A stretch of DNA of 64,000 nt from Melittangium boletus DSM 14713 (GTDB lineage: Bacteria; Myxococcota; Myxococcia; Myxococcales; Myxococcaceae). The stretch spans positions 2,790,292-2,854,291 of the forward strand of contig NZ_CP022163.1 in NCBI RefSeq assembly GCF_002305855.1. Direction: 5' to 3'. Below are positions 31,242 to 40,115 of this stretch, in pieces; position 1 is the first letter of the stretch, and each line of letters opens with the position of its first letter. The position numbers and the translations under genes were made by a program. Under the pieces are notes generated by a model, which did not search any database, was not told the DNA's origin, and saw only the letters and a list, made by a program, of their open reading frames with translations.

Positions 31242-32864
31242 TCACGAACGCTCGGGCCGGGACTGGGGAAGCGCCTCGAGCGCCCCCTCGGTCAGCGCCA
31301 TGTCGGCCGTGAGCAGGAGAGGCTTCACGGGCGCGGAGCTCTGGGTCTTGGCCTCGTGCAGGGCCTGGGTGAGTTGCTTCCGGCCGTGGGTGTAGGGCGC
31401 CTCGTAACCCGTGAGCGCCAGCAGTTGCTGGCGCAGCACCTCGGCCGTGGGCGTGCGCTGCTCGCGGTCGTGCCGCAACAGGCCCATGACGATGGCGTCC
31501 AGGGTGGGCGAGATGCCGGGCACGAAGTGGGAGGGAGGAAGAATCTCCTGCTGGATGGAGGCCAGCATCAACGCCGCGTCGGTGTCGCCCTGGAGCGCGC
31601 GCTGGCCGGTGAGCGCCTCGTGCAGGGTGAGGCCGAGCGCGAAGAGATCCGCGCGGCCATCCAGGGCCAGGCCCTGGGCCTGCTCCGGCGCCATGTAACC
31701 CGCCTTGCCGCGCACCTGCTGCAACCGCGTGATGCCGGTCTGGTTCGCCGCGCGTGCGATGCCGAAGTCCGACAACTTCACCTCGCCGATGCGCGACAGC
31801 AGGATGTTGGGCGGATTCAGGTCGCGGTGCACGAGCCCCAGGGGCTCGCCCTTCGGGCCCGCGCGGTCGTGCATGTACGCGAGCGCCGAGGCCAGTTCCG
31901 CGCCCACGTAGGCCACCGCCGCCGGGGACAGCCGGCGCACCGCCACGCGCTTGAGCAACGTGCTCAACGGCATGCCGTCCACGAACTCCATGGAGAGGAA
32001 GATGGTGCCCTGGTGCCGTCCCAGGTCGAGCACCTGGACGATGTTGGGGTGGATGAGCATCGAGCCCAATTCCGCCTCGCGCCGGAACAGGGTGAGGAAC
32101 TCCGCGTTGTCCGCGTACGCGGGCAGCACGCGCTTGATGGCCACCTGCTTCTCGAAGCCGCCTTCCGGGCTGTACGTGGCGCGGAACACCTCGGCCATGC
32201 CTCCCACACCCAGCCGCTCGTGGAGGAAGTACTTGCCCATCACGTCCTTCTCGCGGATGGCGCGCAGCGCGTCTCCCGCCTTGTTGACGATGAGCGTGGC
32301 GAGCGTCGCCGCCAGCGGACCGTAGGCGAAGAGGAACGCGCAGCGCAGGAACACCATCGCCGGGGACAAGGTGTCCAGTGCGTCCACCGGCAGCCGGGGC
32401 CGGGCCACCAGGAAGTAGAGCAGCAGGTACTCGAGCGCCGCGAGCGCCGCGGCGAAGTACGCGAGGCCTCGTCCGGCCCGGAGCGCGCACACGACGATGA
32501 GCGCGCCCCAGGCGTAGGCCGGCGGCGTGGTGAGCGCGTACACGGCGCCGTGGAAGTGCACGTCGGTGATGAACACCACCGCGGGGATGGACACCGTGAA
32601 CGCACTGTCCACCCACTGCATCGCCGGGTGGAAGCCCCCGTTGCGCAGCGCGCGGAGCATGAGCGTGTAATAGAGGGCCAGGCCCGCCGTGAGCCCCGCG
32701 AGGCTCAACGACAGCGGCCAGCCAATCGCCCCACCGACCGCCAGCGCGGCCACGCAGCTCATCGACACCATCCCCCGCATGAAGCGGGCGATGGACATCT
32801 CCCGGGGAACGACGTCCTGGTCCAGGTACTCCCGCAGCAGCCCGGCGGAATGCGATACGGCCAT
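31242..32864 (-). CDS. Ser/Thr protein kinase with N-terminal multi-pass membrane domain
   Basis: This 540-residue kinase is turned round relative to usual: six or so membrane spans come first (about 25-215), then the catalytic domain (about 225-490). Motifs are the Gly-rich loop LGVGGMAEVFRA, the lysine in VAIKRVLP, HRDLNPPN, DFGIARA and YMAPEQAQG. All key residues are present. A short tail follows. The start MAVSHSAGLL is preferred over an in-frame ATG at 32975 that would put a low-complexity stretch in front. A 14-bp palindrome lies 83 bp upstream. It may report on membrane state; no extracellular domain is evident. Confidence 0.88.
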   Translation of the reverse strand: MAVSHSAGLLREYLDQDVVPREMSIARFMRGMVSMSCVAALAVGGAIGWPLSLSLAGLTAGLALYYTLMLRALRNGGFHPAMQWVDSAFTVSIPAVVFITDVHFHGAVYALTTPPAYAWGALIVVCALRAGRGLAYFAAALAALEYLLLYFLVARPRLPVDALDTLSPAMVFLRCAFLFAYGPLAATLATLIVNKAGDALRAIREKDVMGKYFLHERLGVGGMAEVFRATYSPEGGFEKQVAIKRVLPAYADNAEFLTLFRREAELGSMLIHPNIVQVLDLGRHQGTIFLSMEFVDGMPLSTLLKRVAVRRLSPAAVAYVGAELASALAYMHDRAGPKGEPLGLVHRDLNPPNILLSRIGEVKLSDFGIARAANQTGITRLQQVRGKAGYMAPEQAQGLALDGRADLFALGLTLHEALTGQRALQGDTDAALMLASIQQEILPPSHFVPGISPTLDAIVMGLLRHDREQRTPTAEVLRQQLLALTGYEAPYTHGRKQLTQALHEAKTQSSAPVKPLLLTADMALTEGALEALPQSRPERS

Positions 32865-32946
32865 GAGCGCCCACTCTAGCCGGTGGGTGCACCCAGGGTT
32901 CCACCCCCCGGCCGCTCCCTTCCGGCCCCTCGAGCGACTGGATGTC

Positions 32947-32960
32947 TCCGCTATAGCGGA
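32947..32960. promoter_or_regulatory. 14-bp perfect palindrome
   Basis: TCCGCTATAGCGGA is a perfect palindrome in the divergent region, 83 bp from the kinase start and about 255 bp from the sulfate-binding protein gene. It could be an operator; no regulator is encoded next to it. Confidence 0.45.
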
Positions 32961-33038
32961 GGCGTGTCTTGACAAACGGACAGGTGCCGGGCACCTTCAC
33001 GCGCGTCAATGCCCACCCCGCTCCGCCAGATGCGCCCG

Positions 33039-33111
33039 TGTTGCTGTCGGTCTCCGGCGGTGGGCGCGCACTCGCCGTCAGCGTGAATGCTGACGATGCG
33101 TGCAGGCAACA
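33039..33111 (+). promoter_or_regulatory. candidate structured leader RNA of the sulfate operon
   Basis: Three nested stems occur in order: TGTTGC (33039-33044) with GCAACA (33106-33111), GCGCGC (33064-33069) with GCGTGC (33098-33103, one G-U), and CGTCAGC-GTGAAT-GCTGACG (33076-33095) as a perfect terminal hairpin. The structure ends about 100 bases before the ATG. I do not recognise it as a known riboswitch class. The inner inverted repeat could instead be a protein operator. Confidence 0.4.
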
Positions 33112-33214
33112 GCTCACCCCCCGCGAGAGGGACGGTGGGCTTTCGGATTTGCCGGCTCGTCGAAGGGCCTCGAACGCACCCGGCTCCTCACGGTCATCCG
33201 AATCAAGGCCCTCC

Positions 33215-34267
33215 ATGAAGTCACGCTCCCATTCCTCCTCCGCCTCCCTGCTGCCGCTGCTCCTCCTGAGTGCCCTGCCCCTGGCCATGGGCTGCTCCAA
33301 ATCCAGCGACACGACGAAGGCGGAGCCGGTGACCCTGCTCAACGTCTCGTACGATCCCACGCGCGAGCTCTACACGGAGCTCAACGCCGCGTTCGCCAGG
33401 CAGTGGGAGGCGAAGACGGGGAGCAAGCCCGTCATCAAGCAGTCGCATGGCGGCTCGGGGAAGCAGGCGCGCGCCGTCATCGACGGGCTGGAAGCGGACG
33501 TGGTCACACTGGCGCTCGCGTATGACATCGACATGATTCATGACAAGGCGCAGCTCTTGCCAGCGGACTGGCAGACGCGCCTGCCGGAGCACAGCACGCC
33601 GTACACGTCCACCATCGTCTTCGTGGTGCGCAAGGGCAACCCCCAGAACATCCATGACTGGGCGGATCTGGTGCGGCCCGGCGTGTCCGTCATCACCCCC
33701 AACCCCAAGACGTCCGGAGGCGCGCGCTGGAACTACCTGGCCGCCTGGGGCCAGGCGCAGCGCGCGGCCGGTGGAGACGAGGCCAAGGCACGCGAGTACA
33801 TCGCCGCCTTGTTCAAGAACGTGCCGGTGCTGGACTCGGGGGCGCGCGGCGCCACCACCACCTTCGCCGAGCGCGGACTCGGAGACGTGCTCATCGCGTG
33901 GGAGAACGAGGCCTATCTGCTCACGGACGAGGTGGGCCCGGAGCGCTTCGACATCATCGTCCCCTCGGTGAGCATCCTCGCCGAGCCGCCCGTGGCGCTC
34001 GTGGATCAGAACGTGGATCGCAAGGGCACGCGCGCCGTGGCCGAGGCCTACCTGAAATACCTCTATACCGAGGAGGCGCAGGAGATCGCCGCCAAGCACC
34101 ACTTCCGGCCGCGCTCGGCCCAGGCCACCGCGAAGTTCGCGAACCGCTTCGCGCCCGTGAAGCTCTTCACGCTCCAGGACGTGGCGGGCAGTTGGAAACA
34201 GGCGCAGAAGCAGCATTTCGAGGACAACGGCTCGTTCGATCAGCTCTACGCCCCCTCGGCCCAATGA
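33215..34267 (+). CDS. sbp: sulfate/thiosulfate ABC transporter substrate-binding protein
   Basis: This 350-residue exported protein has a lipoprotein-type signal ([16 protein letters not shown]). It shows the sulfate-binding-protein signature: [68 protein letters not shown] and [10 protein letters not shown]. The Ser and Gly of SHGGSGKQ and the ARWN region bind the oxyanion. It overlaps the first permease gene by ATGA and starts the four-gene sulfate operon. The lipobox cysteine suggests tethering to a membrane, unlike the soluble enterobacterial protein. Confidence 0.94.
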   Translation: MKSRSHSSSASLLPLLLLSALPLAMGCSKSSDTTKAEPVTLLNVSYDPTRELYTELNAAFARQWEAKTGSKPVIKQSHGGSGKQARAVIDGLEADVVTLALAYDIDMIHDKAQLLPADWQTRLPEHSTPYTSTIVFVVRKGNPQNIHDWADLVRPGVSVITPNPKTSGGARWNYLAAWGQAQRAAGGDEAKAREYIAALFKNVPVLDSGARGATTTFAERGLGDVLIAWENEAYLLTDEVGPERFDIIVPSVSILAEPPVALVDQNVDRKGTRAVAEAYLKYLYTEEAQEIAAKHHFRPRSAQATAKFANRFAPVKLFTLQDVAGSWKQAQKQHFEDNGSFDQLYAPSAQ

Positions 34268-35115
34268 GCACGACCGCCCCCTCCACCGCGACCCGGCGCG
34301 TCCTCCCGGGATTCGGTCTGACGCTCGGCGTGAGCTGGTTCTACCTGACGCTCATCGTCCTGCTGCCGCTGTCGGCCCTCTTCATCAAGACGTTCACCCT
34401 GTCCTGGGAGCAGTTCTGGGAGACGGTGGCCTCACCGCGCGTGCTCGCGGCCTACCGGCTGAGCTTCGGCGCGGCCTTCTTCGCCGCGCTGACCAACGCC
34501 GTCTTCGGACTGCTCGTGGCGTGGGTGCTGGTGCGCTACCGCTTCCCGGGCCGGGCGCTGGTGGACGCGCTGGTGGATCTGCCCTTCGCGCTGCCCACGG
34601 CGGTGGCGGGGCTCACGCTCACCACGCTCTACGCGCGCAACGGCTGGTACGGCCGGCACCTGGAGGCCTTCGGGATCCAGGTGGCGTTCACCCCCCTGGG
34701 CATCGGCGTGGCGCTCACGTTCATCGGGCTGCCCTTCGTGGTGCGCACCGTGCAGCCCGTGCTCGAGTCGCTCGACGCGGACGTGGAGGAAGCCGCCGCG
34801 ACGCTCGGCGCCACACCCTGGAGGACCTTCACGCACATCCTCCTGCCGAGCGTGTTCCCCGCCCTGCTCAGCGGCTTCACCCTCGCCTTCGCGCGCGCCA
34901 TTGGCGAGTACGGCTCCGTGGTCTTCATCTCCGGCAACATGCCGCTCAAGACGGAGATCGCCCCGCTGCTCATCATCACGCGGCTGGAGCAGTATGACTA
35001 CGCGGGGGCCACGGCCATCGCCGCGGTGATGCTCGCCGCCTCGTTCGCGTTGTTGCTCGCCGTCAACCTGTTGCAGCGCTGGAGCCACCGTCGGCTCGAC
35101 GCGCGGCCCGAGTAG
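34264..35115 (+). CDS. cysT: sulfate ABC transporter permease CysT
   Basis: This 283-residue permease has six membrane spans. The coupling loop [20 protein letters not shown] contacts the ATPase. [20 protein letters not shown] at the start and [19 protein letters not shown] late in the chain are CysT hallmarks. It follows the binding-protein gene with a 4-bp overlap and precedes cysW by 17 bp. It forms the channel together with CysW. Confidence 0.95.
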   Translation: MSTTAPSTATRRVLPGFGLTLGVSWFYLTLIVLLPLSALFIKTFTLSWEQFWETVASPRVLAAYRLSFGAAFFAALTNAVFGLLVAWVLVRYRFPGRALVDALVDLPFALPTAVAGLTLTTLYARNGWYGRHLEAFGIQVAFTPLGIGVALTFIGLPFVVRTVQPVLESLDADVEEAAATLGATPWRTFTHILLPSVFPALLSGFTLAFARAIGEYGSVVFISGNMPLKTEIAPLLIITRLEQYDYAGATAIAAVMLAASFALLLAVNLLQRWSHRRLDARPE

Positions 35116-35132
35116 GAGGAAGGCGTCCCCCC

Positions 35133-35984
35133 ATGCACCCGGTCTCCCTCGCCCCCCGCCACAGCGCCCGACGCACCCTCGCGAGCCCGGCGATCGTGCG
35201 GTGGGTCCTCATTGGCCTGGCGCTCGCGTTCCTCGGCGTGTTCCTCGTGGTGCCCTTGGTGGCGGTCTTCACCTTCGCGCTGCAGAAGGGCGTGGGCACC
35301 TACCTGGCCACGCTCCAGGAGCCGGAGACCCAGGCCGCGGTGCGCCTCACGCTCCTGGCGGCGGCCATCGCCGTGCCCTTCAACCTGGTGTTCGGGCTGG
35401 CGGCGGCGTGGCTCATCGCGCGCTTCCGCTTCCGGGGCCGGGACGTACTGCTCACGCTCATCGATCTGCCCTTCAGCGTGTCACCCGTCATCGCCGGCCT
35501 CATCTTCGTGCTGCTCTTCGGGCGGCAGGGGTGGCTCGGGCCGTGGCTCGCCGAGCGGGGCCTGAGGGTCGTCTTCGCCGTGCCCGGCATCGTGCTGGCC
35601 ACGGTGTTCGTCACCTTCCCCTTCGTGGCGCGCGAGGTGCTGCCCGTCATGCAGGCACAAGGGCAGGACGAAGAGGAGGCGGCGCTGTCGCTCGGCGCGA
35701 GCGGTTGGCGCACCTTCTGGCACGTGACGCTGCCCAAGGTGAAGTGGGGCGTGCTCTACGGGGTGCTGCTGTGCAACGCGCGCGCGATGGGTGAGTTCGG
35801 CGCCGTGTCCGTGGTGTCCGGACACATCCGGGGGGTCACCAACACGCTGCCGCTGCATGCGGAGATCCTCTACAACGAGTACAACCTCGCGGGGGCGTTC
35901 GCGGTGGCGTCGCTGCTGACGGTGCTCGCGCTCATCACCCTGGCCGTCAAGAAGTACGTCGAGTGGAGGGCCGAGGCCCCATGA
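35133..35984 (+). CDS. cysW: sulfate ABC transporter permease CysW
   Basis: This 283-residue permease is the paralogous partner of CysT. Six spans, the coupling loop EEAALSLGASGWRTFWHVTL, and NARAMGEFGAVSVVSGHIRG with TLPLHAEILYNEYN are typical CysW features. A GAGGAAGG site lies upstream of the ATG. Its stop overlaps the ATPase start. Confidence 0.95.
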   Translation: MHPVSLAPRHSARRTLASPAIVRWVLIGLALAFLGVFLVVPLVAVFTFALQKGVGTYLATLQEPETQAAVRLTLLAAAIAVPFNLVFGLAAAWLIARFRFRGRDVLLTLIDLPFSVSPVIAGLIFVLLFGRQGWLGPWLAERGLRVVFAVPGIVLATVFVTFPFVAREVLPVMQAQGQDEEEAALSLGASGWRTFWHVTLPKVKWGVLYGVLLCNARAMGEFGAVSVVSGHIRGVTNTLPLHAEILYNEYNLAGAFAVASLLTVLALITLAVKKYVEWRAEAP

Positions 35985-37042
35985 GTGTCGTCGTCGAGCA
36001 CCTCACCAAGCAGTTCACCCAGGGGGGCACGCCCGCGGTCTCGGACGTGTCCTTCCACGCGCCCTCGGGCGCCATCACCACGCTGCTGGGCCCCTCCGGC
36101 GCGGGCAAGTCCACGCTGCTGCGGCTCATCGCCGGGCTGGAGCTGCCGGACTCGGGACGCGTGAGCATCGCGGGCGTCGACTGCACGCACGTGCCCGTGC
36201 AGCAGCGCGGCATCGGCGTGGTGTTCCAGAGCTACGCGCTCTTCAAGCACATGACGGTGCGGCAGAACCTGGCCTTCGGGCTGGAGACGCGCAAGCTGCC
36301 GAAGCGGGAGATCGAGGCGCGCGTGGACGAGATGCTCCAGCTCGTGCAGTTGGAGGAGCTGGGCGGGCGCTATCCGGGGCAGTTGTCCGGTGGGCAGCGG
36401 CAGCGCGTGGCCTTCGCCCGGGCGCTCGCCATCCGGCCCCAGCTGCTGCTCCTGGACGAGCCCTTTGGCGCGCTCGACAGCCGGGTGCGCGTGGAGCTGC
36501 GCGAGTGGTTGCAGTCGCTGCACGAGCGCACGGGTGTCACCACGCTGCTCGTCACGCACGACCAGGAGGAGGCGCTGGAGATCTCCCAGCACGTGGTGGT
36601 GCTGAGCGACGGGCGCGTGGCCCAGGCGGGGCCGCCCGAGGACATCTATGATCGGCCGGCCACGCCCTTCGTGGCGTCCTTCGTCGGAGGCACGAGCGTG
36701 CTGCGCGGCCGGGTGCACTCGGGGAGGGCCGAGGTGGGCACGCTGGTGGTGGAGGCGCCCCAGAGCGCGCAAGAGGGCGAGGCGGTGCACGCCTTCATCC
36801 GTCCGCACGACGTGAAGCTGGTGAAGCCCGCCCAGGGGCAGGAGGGACCCACGGCGAGCCGGGTGGAACGGCTCAAGCCCGTGGGCGGCTATGTGAAGGT
36901 CCTGCTCAAGCTGCCCACCGGGGAGAGCGTCAGCGTGGAAGTGCCGCGCGCCGAGTTCGACAACCTGGGCGTCGTCGAGGGCGACAGCGTCCACGCCGAC
37001 GTGCGCATGGCCAAGGTGTTCCTCGGCGACTACTCCATTTGA
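35981..37042 (+). CDS. cysA: sulfate ABC transporter ATPase CysA
   Basis: This 353-residue protein has an ATPase domain (about 1-235) with Walker A GPSGAGKST, Q-loop VVFQSYALFKHM, signature LSGGQRQRV, Walker B LLLLDEPFGALD and H-loop VTHDQEEALE. A C-terminal TOBE-like beta domain (about 240-350) follows, including VHAFIRPHDVKLV. The ATG overlaps the cysW stop, completing the binding protein-CysT-CysW-CysA unit. It powers sulfate import. Confidence 0.95.
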   Translation: MSVVVEHLTKQFTQGGTPAVSDVSFHAPSGAITTLLGPSGAGKSTLLRLIAGLELPDSGRVSIAGVDCTHVPVQQRGIGVVFQSYALFKHMTVRQNLAFGLETRKLPKREIEARVDEMLQLVQLEELGGRYPGQLSGGQRQRVAFARALAIRPQLLLLDEPFGALDSRVRVELREWLQSLHERTGVTTLLVTHDQEEALEISQHVVVLSDGRVAQAGPPEDIYDRPATPFVASFVGGTSVLRGRVHSGRAEVGTLVVEAPQSAQEGEAVHAFIRPHDVKLVKPAQGQEGPTASRVERLKPVGGYVKVLLKLPTGESVSVEVPRAEFDNLGVVEGDSVHADVRMAKVFLGDYSI

Positions 37043-37065
37043 GGGCGCCTCCTCGCCACGCGCCG

Positions 37066-37093
37066 CCGCCCCTCTTCGAGAGAGGAGAGGCGG
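37066..37093 (+). terminator. hairpin between cysA and a convergent gene
   Basis: CCGCCCCTCT pairs with AGAGG and GGCGG around TCGAG, with a three-base bulge. It sits between convergent stops and could serve both strands. No T-run is present. Confidence 0.5.
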
Positions 37094-37108
37094 TGCGACA
37101 ACGGGGTG

Positions 37109-38119
37109 CTACTCGCCCTTGAGGTCCACGTCGCAGTTCTGCGGGGTGATGACGTAGGTGAACTTGTTGCCGAGGCCGCCGTCACTCGGCTCGGTACCGG
37201 GCACCTGCGCGGCGTTCTTGCGGCAGTCCGACGACGTGCCGCCATCCTCACAGGCCGCGAAGGTGTAGGTATCCCAGACACCGCTGATGCCGTTGGGGAA
37301 CGTCACCGAGCCGCCATCGAGCACCGTCTGGCGGTAGTCACACTGGGTGTAGGTGGCGGCGTTGCGCACCAGGATGCCGCCCTCCACCTCGAAGCCGTAG
37401 TAGCGCGAGTCCGCGGGATCCGCCGACACGCGCTGGAACGCCTTCGGGCTGGGATCGGTCAGCGTGAGCGGTCCAGCGATGTGCACGCGCGAGCCCGCGT
37501 ACTCCGGGTTGGGGCGCGCGAAGCCGTCCTGCGCGTCACCGAAGCCGCTGGCGATCGACACCTCGTTGTCCGGGGGCGGCGTGCTGGCGACGATGTTGGT
37601 GAGGGACATCTTCGGCTGCTGAGAGCCGTCGAGGTAGTACTTGCTCGCGAGCTGCGGCCGGTACGCCGAGGTCTGCTCGTACTTGCCCTTGACGTGGATG
37701 AAGCCCTCGATGTCGATCTTGTCGCCCACCTTGGCCCGGTACTGGGTGGGCGTGTCCTGGTAGAACTTGTAGACCCACAGGCCCTGCTTGGGATTGGCCG
37801 GATCCACGAGATAGAAGTTGGCGGACCAGTCTCCCCCGTTCCCCTGCTTTTCGTAATCGACGGTCTGGATGACGGCGCCCTTGATCTTCACCCAGGTGCC
37901 GTATTCCGCGCTGCGTGCCTGGGCGACGGTCACCTCGAGAGGCCCGGTCTGGCCACCATCACCCGGAGTGCCCGCGTCCCGCGTTCCCGCGTCGGCCACC
38001 GGCTCACACGCGCCGGTACAATCTGGATCCGTCGGGCCCGGGGGGCCACCACGGTCGGTACATCCAGCCATCAAGGAGGCCAGGGTGACAACCCCAAGGG
38101 ACTTGCGCAGGAAACTCAC
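37109..38119 (-). CDS. secreted lipoprotein with OB-fold-like domain
   Basis: This 336-residue lipoprotein starts at a GTG that has GGAGG eight bases upstream. The signal SLGVVTLASLMAGC is followed by an Asp-Ala-Gly linker. The mature part has EYGTWVKIKGAVIQTVDYEK, WSANFYLVDPANPKQGLWVY and YRAKVGDKIDIEGFIHVKGK, an order of strands typical of secreted OB-fold domains often found with nucleases. No nuclease domain is present. Four late cysteines may form disulfides. Function unknown. Confidence 0.75.
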   Translation of the reverse strand: MSFLRKSLGVVTLASLMAGCTDRGGPPGPTDPDCTGACEPVADAGTRDAGTPGDGGQTGPLEVTVAQARSAEYGTWVKIKGAVIQTVDYEKQGNGGDWSANFYLVDPANPKQGLWVYKFYQDTPTQYRAKVGDKIDIEGFIHVKGKYEQTSAYRPQLASKYYLDGSQQPKMSLTNIVASTPPPDNEVSIASGFGDAQDGFARPNPEYAGSRVHIAGPLTLTDPSPKAFQRVSADPADSRYYGFEVEGGILVRNAATYTQCDYRQTVLDGGSVTFPNGISGVWDTYTFAACEDGGTSSDCRKNAAQVPGTEPSDGGLGNKFTYVITPQNCDVDLKGE

Positions 38120-38340
38120 GGGTGAACCTCCATCATCATGTTGAAGCACCACTGGCGAGAAGTGCCCGAACCACCCATACCGGTGCCTTCCAGGCGGTGC
38201 AAGTTGGCCTCCCTCCGCTCGCCCGGCGGACACGGAGAAGACAGACACCCCGTGAATTCCCGGGTTGAAAACGGCCCTTCGCGGTTATGCATACACTCGC
38301 GCGTGACGCGGAGGTCACCTCCCCGCCAGGAGTCCGTCAC

Positions 38341-39126
38341 ATGAACGCCGTGCCCCTCGCGCCCGCCCTGGCCGAGACCCGTTGTCCCGCCCATCCGGAG
38401 CATCCCATCCTCGGCGCGTGCAAGCGCTGCGGCACCTTCTTCTGCGAGCAGGATCGTCACACGCTGCACGGCGAGGACTACTGCGCCTCCTGCGCCGAGC
38501 GCCCCGAGCTGAACTACCTGGAGGCGTTCCGGCTCCGGTACTGGGGCAAGCGCGACACGTGGGCCTGGCTCATTGGCTTCAGCGCCATCATGCGGCTGAT
38601 CTCCGCGCCCATCTTCCTGCGAATGCCCGATGGGGCCGGGGTGCTGTCCGGCCTCGTGACGCTGGCGGGGGCCGTCGTGTGCGCGTGCTTCTGGCTCGGC
38701 AAGCCCTTTTCCCGTCTGGGCTTGTGCTTCCTGCTCGTGGTGGAGCTGTTGGTGGACGCGTTCACCCTGGGGCCGAACACGCTCATCCGCTCCGCATGGC
38801 CGCTGCTCGTGAGCCTCGCCATCTACCAGGATCCGCGCAACCGGCTCTTCTTCCAGGAGCACCTGCCGCCCGAAACGCTCCAGAAGCTGTGGCACCAGTA
38901 CGCCAACAACCGGGTGGCGCGCCTCGGCTTCATCCTCGGCCTGTTCGGACTGCTCTTCCCCCCGGCGGCGCCCGTGGGGCTCATGTGCTCCATCATCGGC
39001 CTGCGCCGGGTGAATCCCACGGCCAATCCCCCCGTGGGCCGCAAGGGCCAGGCCATCGCGGGCATCGTGTGCGGCGCGGCCGGGCTGGTGCTCTGGACCC
39101 TCCTCTACTTCACGCTCCGGTACTAG
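38341..39126 (+). CDS. B-box-like zinc-binding membrane protein
   Basis: This 261-residue protein has an N-terminal zinc-binding module (CPAHPEHPILGACKRCGTFF, CEQDRHTLHGEDYCASCAER) resembling a B-box. A multi-pass membrane region follows (about 75-160). Near the end, LGFILGLFGLLFPPAAPVGL and KGQAIAGIVCGAAGLVLWTL form a DUF4190-like two-span domain that recurs in bacterial membrane proteins. An in-frame start 18 codons upstream lacks support. It overlaps the convergent methyltransferase by 4 bp. Function unknown. Confidence 0.75.
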   Translation: MNAVPLAPALAETRCPAHPEHPILGACKRCGTFFCEQDRHTLHGEDYCASCAERPELNYLEAFRLRYWGKRDTWAWLIGFSAIMRLISAPIFLRMPDGAGVLSGLVTLAGAVVCACFWLGKPFSRLGLCFLLVVELLVDAFTLGPNTLIRSAWPLLVSLAIYQDPRNRLFFQEHLPPETLQKLWHQYANNRVARLGFILGLFGLLFPPAAPVGLMCSIIGLRRVNPTANPPVGRKGQAIAGIVCGAAGLVLWTLLYFTLRY

Positions 39127-39878
39127 TCCGCCGTGGGCGAGGCGGGCCGGTACTCGTGAATCCACACGCGCTCGACGCCCCAGGTGAAGAGCACGCGGTG
39201 GCCCGACAGGCGGACGAAGCCGTCCGCCTCGATGGGATGCATCACCGTGAGCAAGCGCGTGCCGGGAGCGCAGGTGCGAAAGCGCGCCACGAGCCGGGCC
39301 TTCGTCTCCGGAGTGAGCGCCAGCCAGTTGGTGAAGACATGCGTGGCGTCCGTCAGGTCCGCCTGGGCGGCGTCGCCCTCCACGAGTGTGATGCCGGCGG
39401 AGGCGAGCCCGTGCGCCACGGACTTCACGTGCTCGGCCAGCAACTCCACGCCCCGCGCCTCCGCCCCGAGCCACCGCGCCGCGAGGAGAACCCGCCCCCG
39501 CCCCGCCCCCAGGTCCACCACCCGGCTCCCGGGGCCCACCCCGGCGCGCCGGAACACCCAGAGCGCCGACAGGAGGGGCGTCTCCCCATAGATGAGCTCG
39601 CGCATGCGCTGGCCCGTGGCCCGGAGCGCGCGCACCACCTCGAAGGAGCGCCGGGCCCGGTAGGGAGAGCGCAGGCGCTCGGCGAGCCAGATGCCCAGAT
39701 AGGGCCGCACGAGCCCGGGACGCCAGAGCAGCAGCACCCCGTCCGTCAGCCGGGTGACGAGTCCGAGCACGAGCGCCCAGAGCTGGACGACGAGGCGCTG
39801 GAGGAACGGCAGCTCGAACGCCGCCAGGTCCTCCTCGTCCTCCTTCTGACTGGGGCGGGAAGGAGTCACCACGTCCAT
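39123..39878 (-). CDS. SAM-dependent methyltransferase
   Basis: This 251-residue protein has a hydrophobic N-terminal part (LVVQLWALVLGLVTRLTDGV) and a Rossmann methyltransferase core. The SAM-binding loop is VVDLGAGRGRVLLAARWLGA, followed by ARGVELLAEH and LVEGDAAQADLTDATHVFTN. These resemble DOT1-like or histone-methyltransferase-type folds in bacteria. The catalytic pocket gives no clue to the substrate. The start is the ATG at 39878; an upstream frame to 39947 has no ribosome site. Confidence 0.75.
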   Translation of the reverse strand: MDVVTPSRPSQKEDEEDLAAFELPFLQRLVVQLWALVLGLVTRLTDGVLLLWRPGLVRPYLGIWLAERLRSPYRARRSFEVVRALRATGQRMRELIYGETPLLSALWVFRRAGVGPGSRVVDLGAGRGRVLLAARWLGAEARGVELLAEHVKSVAHGLASAGITLVEGDAAQADLTDATHVFTNWLALTPETKARLVARFRTCAPGTRLLTVMHPIEADGFVRLSGHRVLFTWGVERVWIHEYRPASPTAD

Positions 39879-39959
39879 TCCATTAAACCGTTCTGGCGCG
39901 AGGGCTCCGCTCGTGGCATGCCGGGCGAGCGGACAAGGAACCCCCAACGTAGGGAACCC

Positions 39960-39973
39960 AACAATTCATTGTT
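39960..39973. promoter_or_regulatory. inverted repeat, candidate MarR operator
   Basis: AACAATTCATTGTT is a perfect AACAAT/ATTGTT dyad with a 2-bp centre. It lies between the methyltransferase and the MarR gene, 143 bp before the MarR start. It is A/T-rich, as MarR sites are. Confidence 0.45.
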
Positions 39974-40115
39974 CCGTCCCATGGGCAGCGCGCACGCGCT
40001 GAAGCACCCGGACCTGCCACTCCGCGAAACCCACCAGCTGGTAGCATATGAACACACACCGAAGTCCACTACCGGACAGGCGACAGGAAAGCGGCATTCA
40101 GGGGATACTGTAGAA

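Larger units (their letters stand above)
32865..33214. other. 350-bp divergent intergenic region
   Basis: This gap separates the kinase and the sulfate operon. It holds a 14-bp palindrome (32947), TTGACA at 32969, a short dyad GGTGCC-G-GGCACC (32983-32995) that looks like a common dispersed palindrome, and a nested stem structure (33039-33111). An open frame covers part of it, but its sequence is low in signal for coding and I leave it uncalled. Confidence 0.7.

Noticed and set aside
31356..32879. A 507-codon open frame opposite the membrane-anchored kinase
   Set aside because: Antisense of a gene with complete kinase motifs; composition typical of shadow frames.
32983..32995. GGTGCC-G-GGCACC as an operator of the sulfate operon
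   Set aside because: Short G/C dyads of this kind are common in high-G+C genomes and often belong to dispersed palindromes; nothing ties it to regulation here.
32969..33214. An 82-residue N-terminal extension of the sulfate-binding protein
   Set aside because: The lipoprotein signal peptide begins at ATG 33215; an extension would bury it, and the region looks like a leader.
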